Assembly (NCBI RefSeq): GCF_001547895.1
Contig: NZ_AP014627.1
Coordinates: 6,698,001-6,762,000, forward strand
Reading direction: 5' to 3'
Length of the DNA: 64,000 nucleotides
DNA from: Pseudomonas sp. Os17
Lineage (GTDB): Bacteria; Pseudomonadota; Gammaproteobacteria; Pseudomonadales; Pseudomonadaceae
Shown here one piece after another: positions 18,226-26,454 of the stretch (position 1 is the stretch's first letter; each line of letters opens with the position of its first letter). The notes below the pieces were generated by a model that saw only the letters and a program-made list of their open reading frames with translations, was not told where the DNA came from and made no database searches. Made by a program: the position numbers and the translations under genes.

Positions 18226-19560
18226 TTATCCTCGAATGGCCCAGAAGGCCAGGTTCAAGCCCGGGAATTCCCCGGCGACGTGGAATGCGAAGCCGCCGGA
18301 ATGAACCAGTTGTTTCCAGTGCTCGCTGCCACGGTCGAGCTCGTAGTAGGTCGAGCCGGCGTGATACGGCAACTGCCGTGGCGCCACCGGCAGCGGCAAC
18401 AGGCCGATGCCCGGCAGTTGCAGGTTGACCAGGTCGCGGATGTGCTCCACCGAACCGACCTTGCTCTGCTGGGCAAAACGCCCGCGCAGGGTTTCCCCGG
18501 GCACGTCGGCGCGCACCACCAGGATGAAGCTGGCGCTCTCCAGCAGGGTGCGATCGGCCAGCATCGCCACGTGCACGCCGTAGGCTTTCTCGACGATCGG
18601 GATCGGCGTCGCCTTGCTGTCGATCAGCATCGACAGCGCTTCGCGCAGGGCCTGCATCACCGGGGCGAAGCTCAGGGCCAGCTCGTCATGCTGGTACTGC
18701 GGGTATTGCGCCGGACGCCGGGCGCTGCTGGAGAAGGTCGAGAACTCACCGGCCAGGCTCACCAGCTCGCTGTACAGCCGCTCGGGGTGCAACGGACTGA
18801 TCTGGTTCAGATGGCTGATCAGCGGCTGGGCGCGGTTGACCAGTTGCAGCAGCATGAAGTCGGCGATTTCCGAGGCGCCACCGGCCCCCGATGCCACCAC
18901 CCGGCCGGCCAGGGCCTCGCCGCGCTGGTGCAGCAGGCCCAGCAGTTCGCTGCGAAAGGCACTCAAGGGCTTGGACGCGGCCACATCCAGCAGCGGCGGG
19001 ATGTAGCTGTCATCCAGCACCAGGGCGCGGTCGGCGCGCTTTTCCTTGATCAGCACCACGCCGATGGCGGCGTAGTCGCTCAGGCCGTCCGCGGCCGTGA
19101 GCAGGCGCAAGGCGCGGGAGCCCACGGCCACCGGTGCACGGTTTTCGAAGGGGGCGTTGTCGTCGCGCACTTCGCGCACCTGGCTCAGGTAGCGGGCGCC
19201 GCCCAGTTCCTCGCCTTCGTCCACGGTATCCCGGGCACCGGCGCGCTTGAGCGGCAGCGCCAGGTACACCAGGCCGTCGCGCAGGTTGTCGTCGATGCTC
19301 AGCGGGCTGGGCGCCAGATCGTCATGGGGAATGTTGAACGGCGTACCGTCGGGCAGCAGGCCGCGGGCGCTGACGATGGCCAGCTTGCCCTGGGCCAGCA
19401 GCCCCTGATCGATCCGCAGTTCGGAAAAGCCCCAGGCCCCCGCCGACAACGGACGGCTGCGGGCGTCGATGAGGTTTTCCAGGTAACGGTCATGCTGCTG
19501 GAAGTGCTGGGTTCCAATGAACATGCCTTCCGACCAGACCACGCGATTGTTCCAGGACAT
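18226..19560 (-). CDS. tssK: T6SS baseplate-membrane adaptor TssK
   Basis: TssK trimers connect the baseplate (TssEFG) to the TssLM membrane complex. The 444-aa protein begins MSWNNRVVWSEGMFIGTQHFQQHDRY-type sequence (the WxEGMFxxxQHFQQ signature) and contains RAQPLISHL and the conserved C-terminal receptor-like domain. The length is typical. It is 15 bases downstream of tssJ in the same operon. Confidence 0.95.
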   Translation of the reverse strand: MSWNNRVVWSEGMFIGTQHFQQHDRYLENLIDARSRPLSAGAWGFSELRIDQGLLAQGKLAIVSARGLLPDGTPFNIPHDDLAPSPLSIDDNLRDGLVYLALPLKRAGARDTVDEGEELGGARYLSQVREVRDDNAPFENRAPVAVGSRALRLLTAADGLSDYAAIGVVLIKEKRADRALVLDDSYIPPLLDVAASKPLSAFRSELLGLLHQRGEALAGRVVASGAGGASEIADFMLLQLVNRAQPLISHLNQISPLHPERLYSELVSLAGEFSTFSSSARRPAQYPQYQHDELALSFAPVMQALREALSMLIDSKATPIPIVEKAYGVHVAMLADRTLLESASFILVVRADVPGETLRGRFAQQSKVGSVEHIRDLVNLQLPGIGLLPLPVAPRQLPYHAGSTYYELDRGSEHWKQLVHSGGFAFHVAGEFPGLNLAFWAIRG

Positions 19561-19575
19561 GGTTGCTCCGATTGC

Positions 19576-20085
19576 CTATTGGGCAGGGCTGGATGGGGAC
19601 GCCGCGAGCTCGGCGCTGACTGCGCGGACATCGAGGCCGATCTGATAGCTGTTGTTCAGGTGCGCGGCGGTATTGACGCTGACCCGCCACAGGGCCTGAT
19701 CCACTTCGCGATAGCCCACCAGCAGGCCGACCTGACGGGTGGCCGGATCCAGGGTGCGCTTGAGGCTGAACTGGTCGCCGGGCTTGACCAGCACTTCGTC
19801 CTGGTCGATCAGGTCCGGGCCGAGGGTGGCCGGGGCCCGCTCCGCCAGGGCGAAGTAGTCGGCGCGCATGAAGGTCGCCGGGTTCTTCAGTTCGAAGATC
19901 CGCACCCGCACCGGCGTGCCCTGGCCGTCAGGGCCGGGGTTGAGGCCGGCCACGGCCTGGAAATGCAGCTCCACGGTGGTGGCGCCCGGCTGGGTTTCCT
20001 GGGTCGGCTCGGCAGGTGCCGGGGCGTCCTTGGCACAGGCCGCCAGTACCAGCATGGCGACCAATGTCAGCAATCGTTGAATCAT
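19576..20085 (-). CDS. tssJ: T6SS outer-membrane lipoprotein TssJ
   Basis: TssJ is the outer-membrane lipoprotein of the membrane complex and binds the TssM periplasmic end. The 169-aa precursor has a short signal (LLTLVAMLVLAAC) with lipobox LAAC and a predicted mature N-terminal Cys near residue 16. The TssJ beta-sandwich features are visible (GTPVRVRIFELKN, and ADYFALAERAPATLG as the loop). It lies between fha and tssK with a 63-base gap after fha. Confidence 0.93.
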   Translation of the reverse strand: MIQRLLTLVAMLVLAACAKDAPAPAEPTQETQPGATTVELHFQAVAGLNPGPDGQGTPVRVRIFELKNPATFMRADYFALAERAPATLGPDLIDQDEVLVKPGDQFSLKRTLDPATRQVGLLVGYREVDQALWRVSVNTAAHLNNSYQIGLDVRAVSAELAASPSSPAQ

Positions 20086-20148
20086 CCTGCGTCCTCAATG
20101 ACGTATCAGCTGTCCGTGTATCCGTGGGTTCGGGGGTTCCAGGTGCGC

Positions 20149-21651
20149 TCAGGAACGGCGCAGGCGCTGGGTGTGTTCTTCGTAGGCGCGACTGAACTCG
20201 CGACCGAAGAGGTCCTGGAAATCGTCCTGGGCCTCTTGGGAAATCTGCTTGTAGAGCGCGGTGAACTGCTGCCAGTTCTGCGCCTGACGCGAACCGCTGA
20301 ACAGGTTGCCCAGGCCACCGGGACGGGCCATGCGCGCTTCCAGCTCGGCGGGTTCGAAACGCCCCAGCAAGTGCTTGATGGCCGCTTCCACGCCGGCCAT
20401 GACCGCCAGCTGGTGGGCCCGCAGGTCATCGAAGCTGTCCTGCACCGCCTGGTCCGGGGCCATGAACGCCTGGTTGCTGTGGCGCAGCAGCAGGAGCATG
20501 GCCTCGTCGACATTGGGGGCGAACTTCAACGGGTTGTTCTCCACCGGGCGGATCATGGTCTGCTGCATGCGGAACTCACCCTTGAGGCTGCTGCGGGCCC
20601 GCAACACGTCGATCAGGCCCTCGACCATCAGCCGGTAGCTGCGCCCGAGGCTTTCCATCTGCGCCTGGGCCTGCTGCGGGTCGATGCGCAGTTGATCCAG
20701 CCCGGCGCCGCGCAGGAAGGCTTGCAGCAGGTCAGGCTGCGGCGCAACCGGTGCCGGGGCGGGTGCCGCGACCGGCGGCTGCGGTGCCTGGGCCGTGGGC
20801 GGCGGAGCGACCGGAGCAGGAGGAACCGGCGGCGCCGCGACCTCGACCGGCTCTGGCTGTGGCTGTGGCGGTTCTGCAGCGAACAGGCCGATGCCGGCAA
20901 ACGGGTCCGGCGCAACAGGCGCGGCCAGGGGCGCCACCTCCGGCACGGGCAGCGGGGCCGGGGGCGGAATCGGGCGCGCCGGCGTGTCGCCGAACAGGTC
21001 CCAGTCTTCCGGAATCAGCGCCCCACCCTGGGGCGCCAGGGGCTGGGGCGGTTGCACGGGCTGGGGCACGGCGGTGGGCGTTGGCGGGCGGAAATCGTGC
21101 TGCTCGGCGGGCACATGATCCGGCTGGGTGGCCGGAGGCGTGGCGCTCGGGGCCAGGAAATCGAACAGGTCGGGGAAGGTGTCCTGGGCCGATGCGCCCT
21201 GAAAATGCGCCACCGGCGCCATGGCGATCGGCTCGATGGGTGTCGGGGCTACCGCTTGTCGGCCCATCAGCGCTTCGAAACTGTTGGAGCTGTCCCCGGA
21301 AAAGGCTTCAGCCTGAGCGCGATTGAGACTGAAATCGATCCGCGCGCTGATCTCATAATCGCCAATGCGAATAACCTCGCCATCTTCCAGCGGCTCGCTG
21401 TTACCCCGGCGCATGCGAATACCGGCACGGACTAACTCCACACCGTTAGTACTGTTATCGGTCAAGTAATAACGGCCATCCTTGTATTGGATGACACAAT
21501 GTCGCGCCGAAACTAAGCGCTCGGGATCGGGAAGTACCCAGTCATTATCGGAACTGCGGCCAATTGCCATCACTCCCTGATCCATTAGTTTCTCAGGGCA
21601 TTGACCAGGGGTGATCTTGTGATAACTAGTGATAGTCAAACACAGCGACAT
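20149..21651 (-). CDS. fha: T6SS forkhead-associated protein Fha (TagH)
   Basis: Fha is the PpkA substrate; its phospho-threonine-dependent assembly recruits ClpV and activates the T6SS. The 500-aa protein has an N-terminal FHA domain (about 25-100) with GRSSDNDW, SARHCVI and NSTNG. A long Pro/Ala/Gln-rich linker follows (about 130-320), then a TagH C-terminal domain (about 320-500) rich in helices (LGRSYRLMVEGLIDVLRAR). The start at 21651 has a near-perfect Shine-Dalgarno AAGGAGG four bases upstream. It is the first gene of the leftward operon. Confidence 0.94.
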   Translation of the reverse strand: MSLCLTITSYHKITPGQCPEKLMDQGVMAIGRSSDNDWVLPDPERLVSARHCVIQYKDGRYYLTDNSTNGVELVRAGIRMRRGNSEPLEDGEVIRIGDYEISARIDFSLNRAQAEAFSGDSSNSFEALMGRQAVAPTPIEPIAMAPVAHFQGASAQDTFPDLFDFLAPSATPPATQPDHVPAEQHDFRPPTPTAVPQPVQPPQPLAPQGGALIPEDWDLFGDTPARPIPPPAPLPVPEVAPLAAPVAPDPFAGIGLFAAEPPQPQPEPVEVAAPPVPPAPVAPPPTAQAPQPPVAAPAPAPVAPQPDLLQAFLRGAGLDQLRIDPQQAQAQMESLGRSYRLMVEGLIDVLRARSSLKGEFRMQQTMIRPVENNPLKFAPNVDEAMLLLLRHSNQAFMAPDQAVQDSFDDLRAHQLAVMAGVEAAIKHLLGRFEPAELEARMARPGGLGNLFSGSRQAQNWQQFTALYKQISQEAQDDFQDLFGREFSRAYEEHTQRLRRS

Positions 21652-22044
21652 CTCGCCTCCTTGCTGTACTTCCGCGTGCGAACCGGTGCCGGGAAAAAAG
21701 TTCCGTAAAAAAATGAAAAGTCCGCAAAAAATCCTTTAAACAGCACCATTCACAGCATGATCGCTTAACTTAAACCGCACAGATGACAAAAGCCCTGCGC
21801 CCCGCCTCAATCTGACTCGCCGGTCAGGGAACTAAGTAAGTCGACATAACAGTGTCACGCGGGGCGAATAGCTTACCTTGACAAGCCACAACTACTACAC
21901 CAAAAATGCACAACTTCTTGAACACGGATGATGGCTCACTAATATCAATGAGTCCATGTTTACCAAGAAATGTGCGCGAGTTCACAAACAACTAGTGCAT
22001 TAATTGCCTGACTGTCCTGCAGGCTGATAGGGAGATCGAACCAG
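21652..22044. promoter_or_regulatory. Divergent T6SS control region
   Basis: This 393-bp gene-free stretch separates the two T6SS operons and must hold both promoters. It is much more AT-rich than the surrounding genes, with A-runs and T-runs at 21695-21740 in the fha leader. The fha leader contains GGA motifs, including AAGGA inside the ribosome site, of the kind bound by RsmA/CsrA in Pseudomonas HSI leaders; that binding is inference. I see no RpoN -24/-12 element. Confidence 0.7.
21878..21907 (+). promoter_or_regulatory. Candidate sigma-70 promoter for tssA operon
   Basis: A consensus -35 hexamer TTGACA at 21878-21883 is followed after 18 bases by AAAAAT at 21902-21907, which matches four of six -10 positions. 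It would give a leader of about 130 bases before tssA. The -35 is strong and the -10 weak, so this is a candidate only. Confidence 0.4.
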
Positions 22045-23064
22045 GTGGATGTACCGATGTTGCTCGCCGCGATTTCAGCAACTTCGCCTTGTGGCGAAGA
22101 CCTGGAATATGACGCGGATTTCTTGCACTTGGAGCGGGCCGCACAAGGTCAGCCCGAGCGCAGCATGGGCGACTCGATCCTCCCGGCCGAGCCGCCGGAC
22201 TGGCGCAGCATCCAGCAGCAGAGCCTGGACTTGCTGGCCCGCAGCAAAGACCTGCGCATCACCCATTTTCTCGTGCAGAGCACCCTGGCCCTCGAGGGCC
22301 TGCCGGGCCTGGCCACCTGCCTCGAACTGATCAACGGCCTGCTCCGCGATTACTGGGCGGACCTGCACCCGCGCCTGGACGCCGATGACGACAACGACCC
22401 CACGGTGCGCATCAACGCCCTGGCCGGCCTGGCCGGCGACACCACCATCGGCCTGCTGCGCGAAGCCCAGCTGACCCGTTCCCGGACCTTCGGCCCGGTG
22501 ACCGTGCGCGCCGCGCTGAACGCCGCCGGCCTGCAGCATTTCTCCGGAGAAAGCCTGGGTTCCGACCACCTGGCCGGCGCCCTGCAAGACAGCGACCCCG
22601 AACACCTGGAGGCCATTCGCACCGCCTTGAGCAACGCTCGCTCGGCCGTCGAAGCCATCGAAAAGCAGGTCAGCGAACAAGTGGGTTCCGCCAGTGGCGT
22701 GGACCTCAGCGCCCTCAAGCAACCGCTGCGCCTGGCGCTGCAGGTGCTAAGCCTGCATGCCCCGCAAACCAGCGACAGCCCGGCCGATGAACCCGCCGAC
22801 GCCCCTGCCAGCGAAGCCGGCAACGCGCCCGCGGCGCCGGCCGCAACGCGAATTTCCGGCGAGATCAACAGCCGCGACGACGTGCTGCGCAGCCTCGACC
22901 GGCTGCTGGCCTACTACAGCCGGCATGAGCCATCGAGCCCGTTGCCGGTGTTGCTCAACCGGGCCAAAAACCTGGTCAACGCCGATTTCGCGGCCATCGT
23001 GCGCAACCTGATTCCCGATGGCATGTCCCAATTTGAAAACCTGCGCGGCCCCGAATCCGACTAA
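22045..23064 (+). CDS. tssA: T6SS baseplate cap protein TssA
   Basis: TssA (ImpA N-terminal family) helps prime tube and sheath polymerisation. I take the GTG at 22045 as start (MDVPMLLAAISATSPCGEDL) because AGGGAG lies ten bases before it; the ATG at 22057 is the alternative. The 339-aa protein has the ImpA N-terminal domain with CGEDLEYDADFLxLE and a C-terminal region with INSRDDVLRSLDRLLAYY and EPSSPLPVLLNRAK. It is first in the rightward operon. Confidence 0.94.
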   Translation: MDVPMLLAAISATSPCGEDLEYDADFLHLERAAQGQPERSMGDSILPAEPPDWRSIQQQSLDLLARSKDLRITHFLVQSTLALEGLPGLATCLELINGLLRDYWADLHPRLDADDDNDPTVRINALAGLAGDTTIGLLREAQLTRSRTFGPVTVRAALNAAGLQHFSGESLGSDHLAGALQDSDPEHLEAIRTALSNARSAVEAIEKQVSEQVGSASGVDLSALKQPLRLALQVLSLHAPQTSDSPADEPADAPASEAGNAPAAPAATRISGEINSRDDVLRSLDRLLAYYSRHEPSSPLPVLLNRAKNLVNADFAAIVRNLIPDGMSQFENLRGPESD

Positions 23065-23145
23065 CCCCGAAGCGGCCGAACAGTATCGTCAGCGGCAACC
23101 ACCGACCGACGCCAACACCGTCGCAGCAGCGACCAGGAGCACAAC

Positions 23146-23661
23146 GTGGCGAAGCAAAGTTCTCAAAAGTTCATCGCGCGCAACCGCGCGCCCCGGGTGC
23201 AGATCGAGTACGACGTCGAACTCTACGGCGCCGAGAAAAAGGTCCAGCTGCCCTTCGTCATGGGCGTGATGGCTGACCTGGCCGGCAAGCCCGCCGAACC
23301 CCTGGCGGCCGTGGCCGATCGCAAGTTCCTGGAAATCGACGTCGACAACTTCGACTCGCGCCTCAAGGCGATGCAGCCCCGGGTGGCCTTCCACGTGCCC
23401 AACGAGCTGACCGGCGAAGGCAACCTGAGCCTGGACATCACCTTCGAGAGCATGGACGACTTCAGCCCTGCCGCGGTGGCGCGCAAGGTCGACTCGCTGA
23501 ACCAGCTGCTGGAGGCCCGCACTCAGCTGGCCAACCTGCTGACCTACATGGACGGCAAGACCGGCGCCGAAGAAATCATCATGAAAGCCATCAAGGATCC
23601 GGCGTTGCTCCAGGCCCTGGCCAGTGCGCCAAAGCCTGCTGACTCCGAGCCGAACGCGTAA
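23146..23661 (+). CDS. tssB: T6SS sheath small subunit TssB
   Basis: TssB pairs with TssC to build the contractile sheath around the Hcp tube. The 171-aa protein starts at GTG 23146 with CAGGAG just upstream. It has the family motifs SSQKFIARNRAPRVQIEYDV, LPFVMGVMADLAG and LLTYMDGK. A gap of 81 bases follows tssA and 16 bases precede tssC. Two successive genes here use GTG starts, which may moderate their translation. Confidence 0.96.
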   Translation: MAKQSSQKFIARNRAPRVQIEYDVELYGAEKKVQLPFVMGVMADLAGKPAEPLAAVADRKFLEIDVDNFDSRLKAMQPRVAFHVPNELTGEGNLSLDITFESMDDFSPAAVARKVDSLNQLLEARTQLANLLTYMDGKTGAEEIIMKAIKDPALLQALASAPKPADSEPNA

Positions 23662-23677
23662 CTCAGGACCAACGATC

Positions 23678-25171
23678 ATGACCGAATTGATGCGTGACAA
23701 TCAGGCCCAACCCGGCGCCACCGAGCAGGCCAGCGAATTCGCTTCGCTGCTGCTGCAGGAATTCAAGCCCAAGACCGAGCGCGCTCGCGAAGCCGTGGAA
23801 ACCGCCGTGCGGACCCTGGCCGAGCAGGCCCTGGCGCAGACCGACCTGGTGTCCAACGACGCCATCAAGTCGATCGAATCGATCATCGCCGCCATCGACG
23901 CCAAGCTCACCGCCCAGGTCAACCAGGTGATCCATCACCCGGAATTCCAGAAACTGGAAAGCGCCTGGCGTGGCCTGCATTACCTGGTCAACAACACCGA
24001 GACCGACGAGCAGCTGAAGATCCGCGTGCTCAACATTTCCAAGCCGGAGCTGCACAAGACCCTGAAGAAGTTCAAGGGCACGGCCTGGGACCAGAGCCCG
24101 ATCTTCAAGAAGATGTACGAAGAGGAATACGGCCAGTTCGGCGGCGAGCCTTACGGCTGCCTGGTGGGCGACTACTACTTCGACCAGTCGCCACCGGACG
24201 TGGAACTGCTGGGCGAGCTGTCCAAGGTCTGCGCGGCCATGCACGCACCGTTCATCGCAGCGGCTTCGCCGACCGTGATGGGCATGGGTTCGTGGCAGGA
24301 ACTGTCCAACCCACGCGACCTGACCAAGATCTTCACCACCCCGGAATACGCCGGCTGGCGCTCGCTGCGTGAATCGGAAGACTCGCGCTACATCGGCCTG
24401 ACCATGCCGCGCTTCCTGGCGCGCCTGCCGTATGGCGCCAAGACCGATCCGGTGGAAGCCTTCGCCTTCGAAGAGAACACCGACGGCGCCGACAGCTCCA
24501 AGTACACCTGGGCCAACGCCGCCTACGCCATGGCGGTGAACATCAACCGTTCGTTCAAGCATTTCGGCTGGTGCTCGCGGATCCGCGGCGTGGAATCCGG
24601 TGGCGAGGTGGAAAACCTCCCGGCCCACACCTTCCCCACCGACGACGGTGGCGTGGACATGAAGTGCCCGACCGAGATCGCCATCTCCGACCGCCGTGAA
24701 GCGGAACTGGCGAAGAACGGTTTCATGCCGCTGCTGCACAAGAAGAACACCGACTTCGCTGCCTTCATCGGCGCCCAGTCGCTGCAGAAACCCGCCGAGT
24801 ACGACGACCCGGACGCCACCGCCAACGCCAACCTGGCCGCGCGCCTGCCGTACCTGTTCGCCACCTGCCGCTTCGCCCATTACCTGAAGTGCATCGTGCG
24901 CGACAAGATCGGCTCGTTCAAAGAGAAGGACGAGATGCAGCGCTGGCTGCAGGACTGGATCCTCAACTACGTCGACGGTGACCCGGCGCACTCCACCGAA
25001 ACCACCAAGGCCCAGCACCCGCTGGCCGCGGCGGAAGTGGTGGTCGAGGAAGTCGAAGGCAACCCGGGCTACTACAACTCCAAGTTCTTCCTGCGCCCGC
25101 ACTACCAGCTCGAAGGGCTGACCGTGTCGTTGCGCCTGGTATCCAAACTGCCGTCCGCCAAGGGCGCCTGA
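23678..25171 (+). CDS. tssC: T6SS sheath large subunit TssC
   Basis: TssC is the large sheath protein and carries most of the contractile fold. The start is the ATG at 23678 (MTELMRDNQAQPG); an upstream in-frame extension overlaps tssB and is rejected. The 497-aa length and the motifs SAWRGLHYLVNNTETDEQLKI, GEPYGCLVGDYYFDQSP, TEIAISDRREAELAKNGF and RLPYLFATCRFAHYLK are standard for the family. Confidence 0.97.
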   Translation: MTELMRDNQAQPGATEQASEFASLLLQEFKPKTERAREAVETAVRTLAEQALAQTDLVSNDAIKSIESIIAAIDAKLTAQVNQVIHHPEFQKLESAWRGLHYLVNNTETDEQLKIRVLNISKPELHKTLKKFKGTAWDQSPIFKKMYEEEYGQFGGEPYGCLVGDYYFDQSPPDVELLGELSKVCAAMHAPFIAAASPTVMGMGSWQELSNPRDLTKIFTTPEYAGWRSLRESEDSRYIGLTMPRFLARLPYGAKTDPVEAFAFEENTDGADSSKYTWANAAYAMAVNINRSFKHFGWCSRIRGVESGGEVENLPAHTFPTDDGGVDMKCPTEIAISDRREAELAKNGFMPLLHKKNTDFAAFIGAQSLQKPAEYDDPDATANANLAARLPYLFATCRFAHYLKCIVRDKIGSFKEKDEMQRWLQDWILNYVDGDPAHSTETTKAQHPLAAAEVVVEEVEGNPGYYNSKFFLRPHYQLEGLTVSLRLVSKLPSAKGA

Positions 25172-25194
25172 CCCATAACCGACTCAAACCTGGC

Positions 25195-25243
25195 GTCGCG
25201 GCCCCAGGGCGCGCAAGGCCCACAGGGCCCTGCGCTGCGGCGA
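25195..25243 (+). other. Structured leader upstream of hcp
   Basis: GCGCAAGGCCC at 25211-25221 pairs with GGGCCCTGCGC at 25225-25235 (10 of 11, loop ACA). An outer GTCGC/GCGAC pair could lengthen the stem. It lies in the 118-base gap between tssC and hcp, followed by about 45 bases before the hcp start. It could be a processing or stabilising hairpin, or a partial terminator before an internal promoter. Confidence 0.5.
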
Positions 25244-25289
25244 CAGAAGCTGAATCAACATCGTGGCAAGTGCCACACAGGGAGAAAAC

Positions 25290-25778
25290 ATGGCTGTTGA
25301 TATTTTCATCAAGATCGGTGACATCAAGGGCGAGTCCATGGACAAAGCCCACAAGGACGAGATCGACGTGCTGAACTGGAGCTGGGGCATGTCCCAGTCC
25401 GGCAACATGCACGTCGGCGGTGGCGGTGGCGCGGGCAAGGTGAACATCCAGGACCTGTCGCTGACCAAGTACGTCGACAAGGCATCGCCGAACCTGATGA
25501 TGCATTGCTCCAGCGGCAAGCACATCGACAAGGTGCGCCTGACCGTGCGCAAGGCCGGCGGCGAAAGCCAGGTCGAGTACATGATCATCGACCTGGAAGA
25601 AGTGCTGATCACCTCGCTGAGCACCGGCGGTTCGGGCAGCGATGACCGCCTGACCGAAAACATCACCCTGAACTTCGCTCAGGTGATGGTCGAGTACCAG
25701 CCACAGAAAGCCGACGGCACCAAGGACGGCGGCCCGATCAAGTACGGCTGGAACATCCGCTCGAACACCAAGCGCTGA
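25290..25778 (+). CDS. hcp: T6SS tube protein Hcp
   Basis: Hcp hexamers form the inner tube and also chaperone small effectors. The start is the ATG at 25290 with AGGGAG six bases upstream; a GTG at 25263 is in frame but poorer. The 162-aa product has the P. aeruginosa Hcp1 length and its hallmarks: AVDIFIKIGDIKGESMD, VLNWSWGMSQSGN, GGGGGAGKVNIQDLS and VEYQPQKADGT. It is flanked on both sides by strong hairpins, unlike other genes of the operon. Confidence 0.98.
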   Translation: MAVDIFIKIGDIKGESMDKAHKDEIDVLNWSWGMSQSGNMHVGGGGGAGKVNIQDLSLTKYVDKASPNLMMHCSSGKHIDKVRLTVRKAGGESQVEYMIIDLEEVLITSLSTGGSGSDDRLTENITLNFAQVMVEYQPQKADGTKDGGPIKYGWNIRSNTKR

Positions 25779-25786
25779 TCCGCTGC

Positions 25787-25871
25787 GGTCGCGGCCTGCG
25801 GGCCGCGACCGACCCGCCCCGCCCTTCGTGCCCGGCACGAGGCGGGGACGGCTGGCGAGGACCAGGTCCTC
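25787..25871 (+). terminator. Three tandem hairpins after hcp
   Basis: Three back-to-back inverted repeats follow the hcp stop: GGTCGCGGCC/GGCCGCGACC (25787-25810), CCCCGCC/GGCGGGG with inner CGTG/CACG (25817-25847), and GAGGACC/GGTCCTC (25857-25871). None has a T run. They probably slow 3' decay of the hcp message or partly end transcription, so that hcp is made in excess over the baseplate genes. Confidence 0.55.
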
Positions 25872-25905
25872 GTGAGTCTTTGGTTATGCCCCTTTTCGTG
25901 ACGTC

Positions 25906-26454
25906 ATGCCTGCGCCATCCGATCCTGGAGCGAACCCTTTGGTAACCGACATCGCCGCCCGCGATCGCTTGCAACCCTCTTTGCTGGATCGTCTGACCGA
26001 CGATGAACCCGGCAACCTGAAAGAAAGCCCGGACAAACGCGTGCTGTCCCTGAGCCAACTCAAGGCCTCGGTACTGCGCGATCTGGCATGGCTGCTCAAT
26101 ACCACGTCGCTGCTGGAAGCCGACGCCACCCTGCACACCCCCGCCGGTACGTCGGTGGTCAACTACGGCCTGCCGGCCCTGGCCGGGTACAGCGCGTCGA
26201 GCATCGATATCCCGGCCCTGGAGACCCTGATCCACCAGGCCATCGCCACCTTCGAACCACGCATCCTGCGCAGCACCCTGCGGGTTCGCGCGCGCACCGC
26301 CCCCGGCGAGATGAACCACAACGCCCTGAGCTTCGAGATCGAGGGCGATCTGTGGGCCCAGCCGATGCCCCTGCGCCTGCTGCTGCAAACCGACATGGAC
26401 CTGGAATCCGGCCATGTACGGGTGGTGCATGCCGATTCCCGGAGGCGCCCATGA
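25906..26454 (+). CDS. tssE: T6SS baseplate protein TssE
   Basis: TssE is the gp25-like baseplate wedge protein. The 182-aa sequence has [17 protein letters not shown] at the N-terminus, [15 protein letters not shown], and the gp25 domain ([31 protein letters not shown]). The stop overlaps the tssF start as ATGA. In P. aeruginosa HSI-1 tagJ lies between hcp and tssE; here only 127 bases separate them and no gene fits. Confidence 0.95.
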   Translation: MPAPSDPGANPLVTDIAARDRLQPSLLDRLTDDEPGNLKESPDKRVLSLSQLKASVLRDLAWLLNTTSLLEADATLHTPAGTSVVNYGLPALAGYSASSIDIPALETLIHQAIATFEPRILRSTLRVRARTAPGEMNHNALSFEIEGDLWAQPMPLRLLLQTDMDLESGHVRVVHADSRRRP

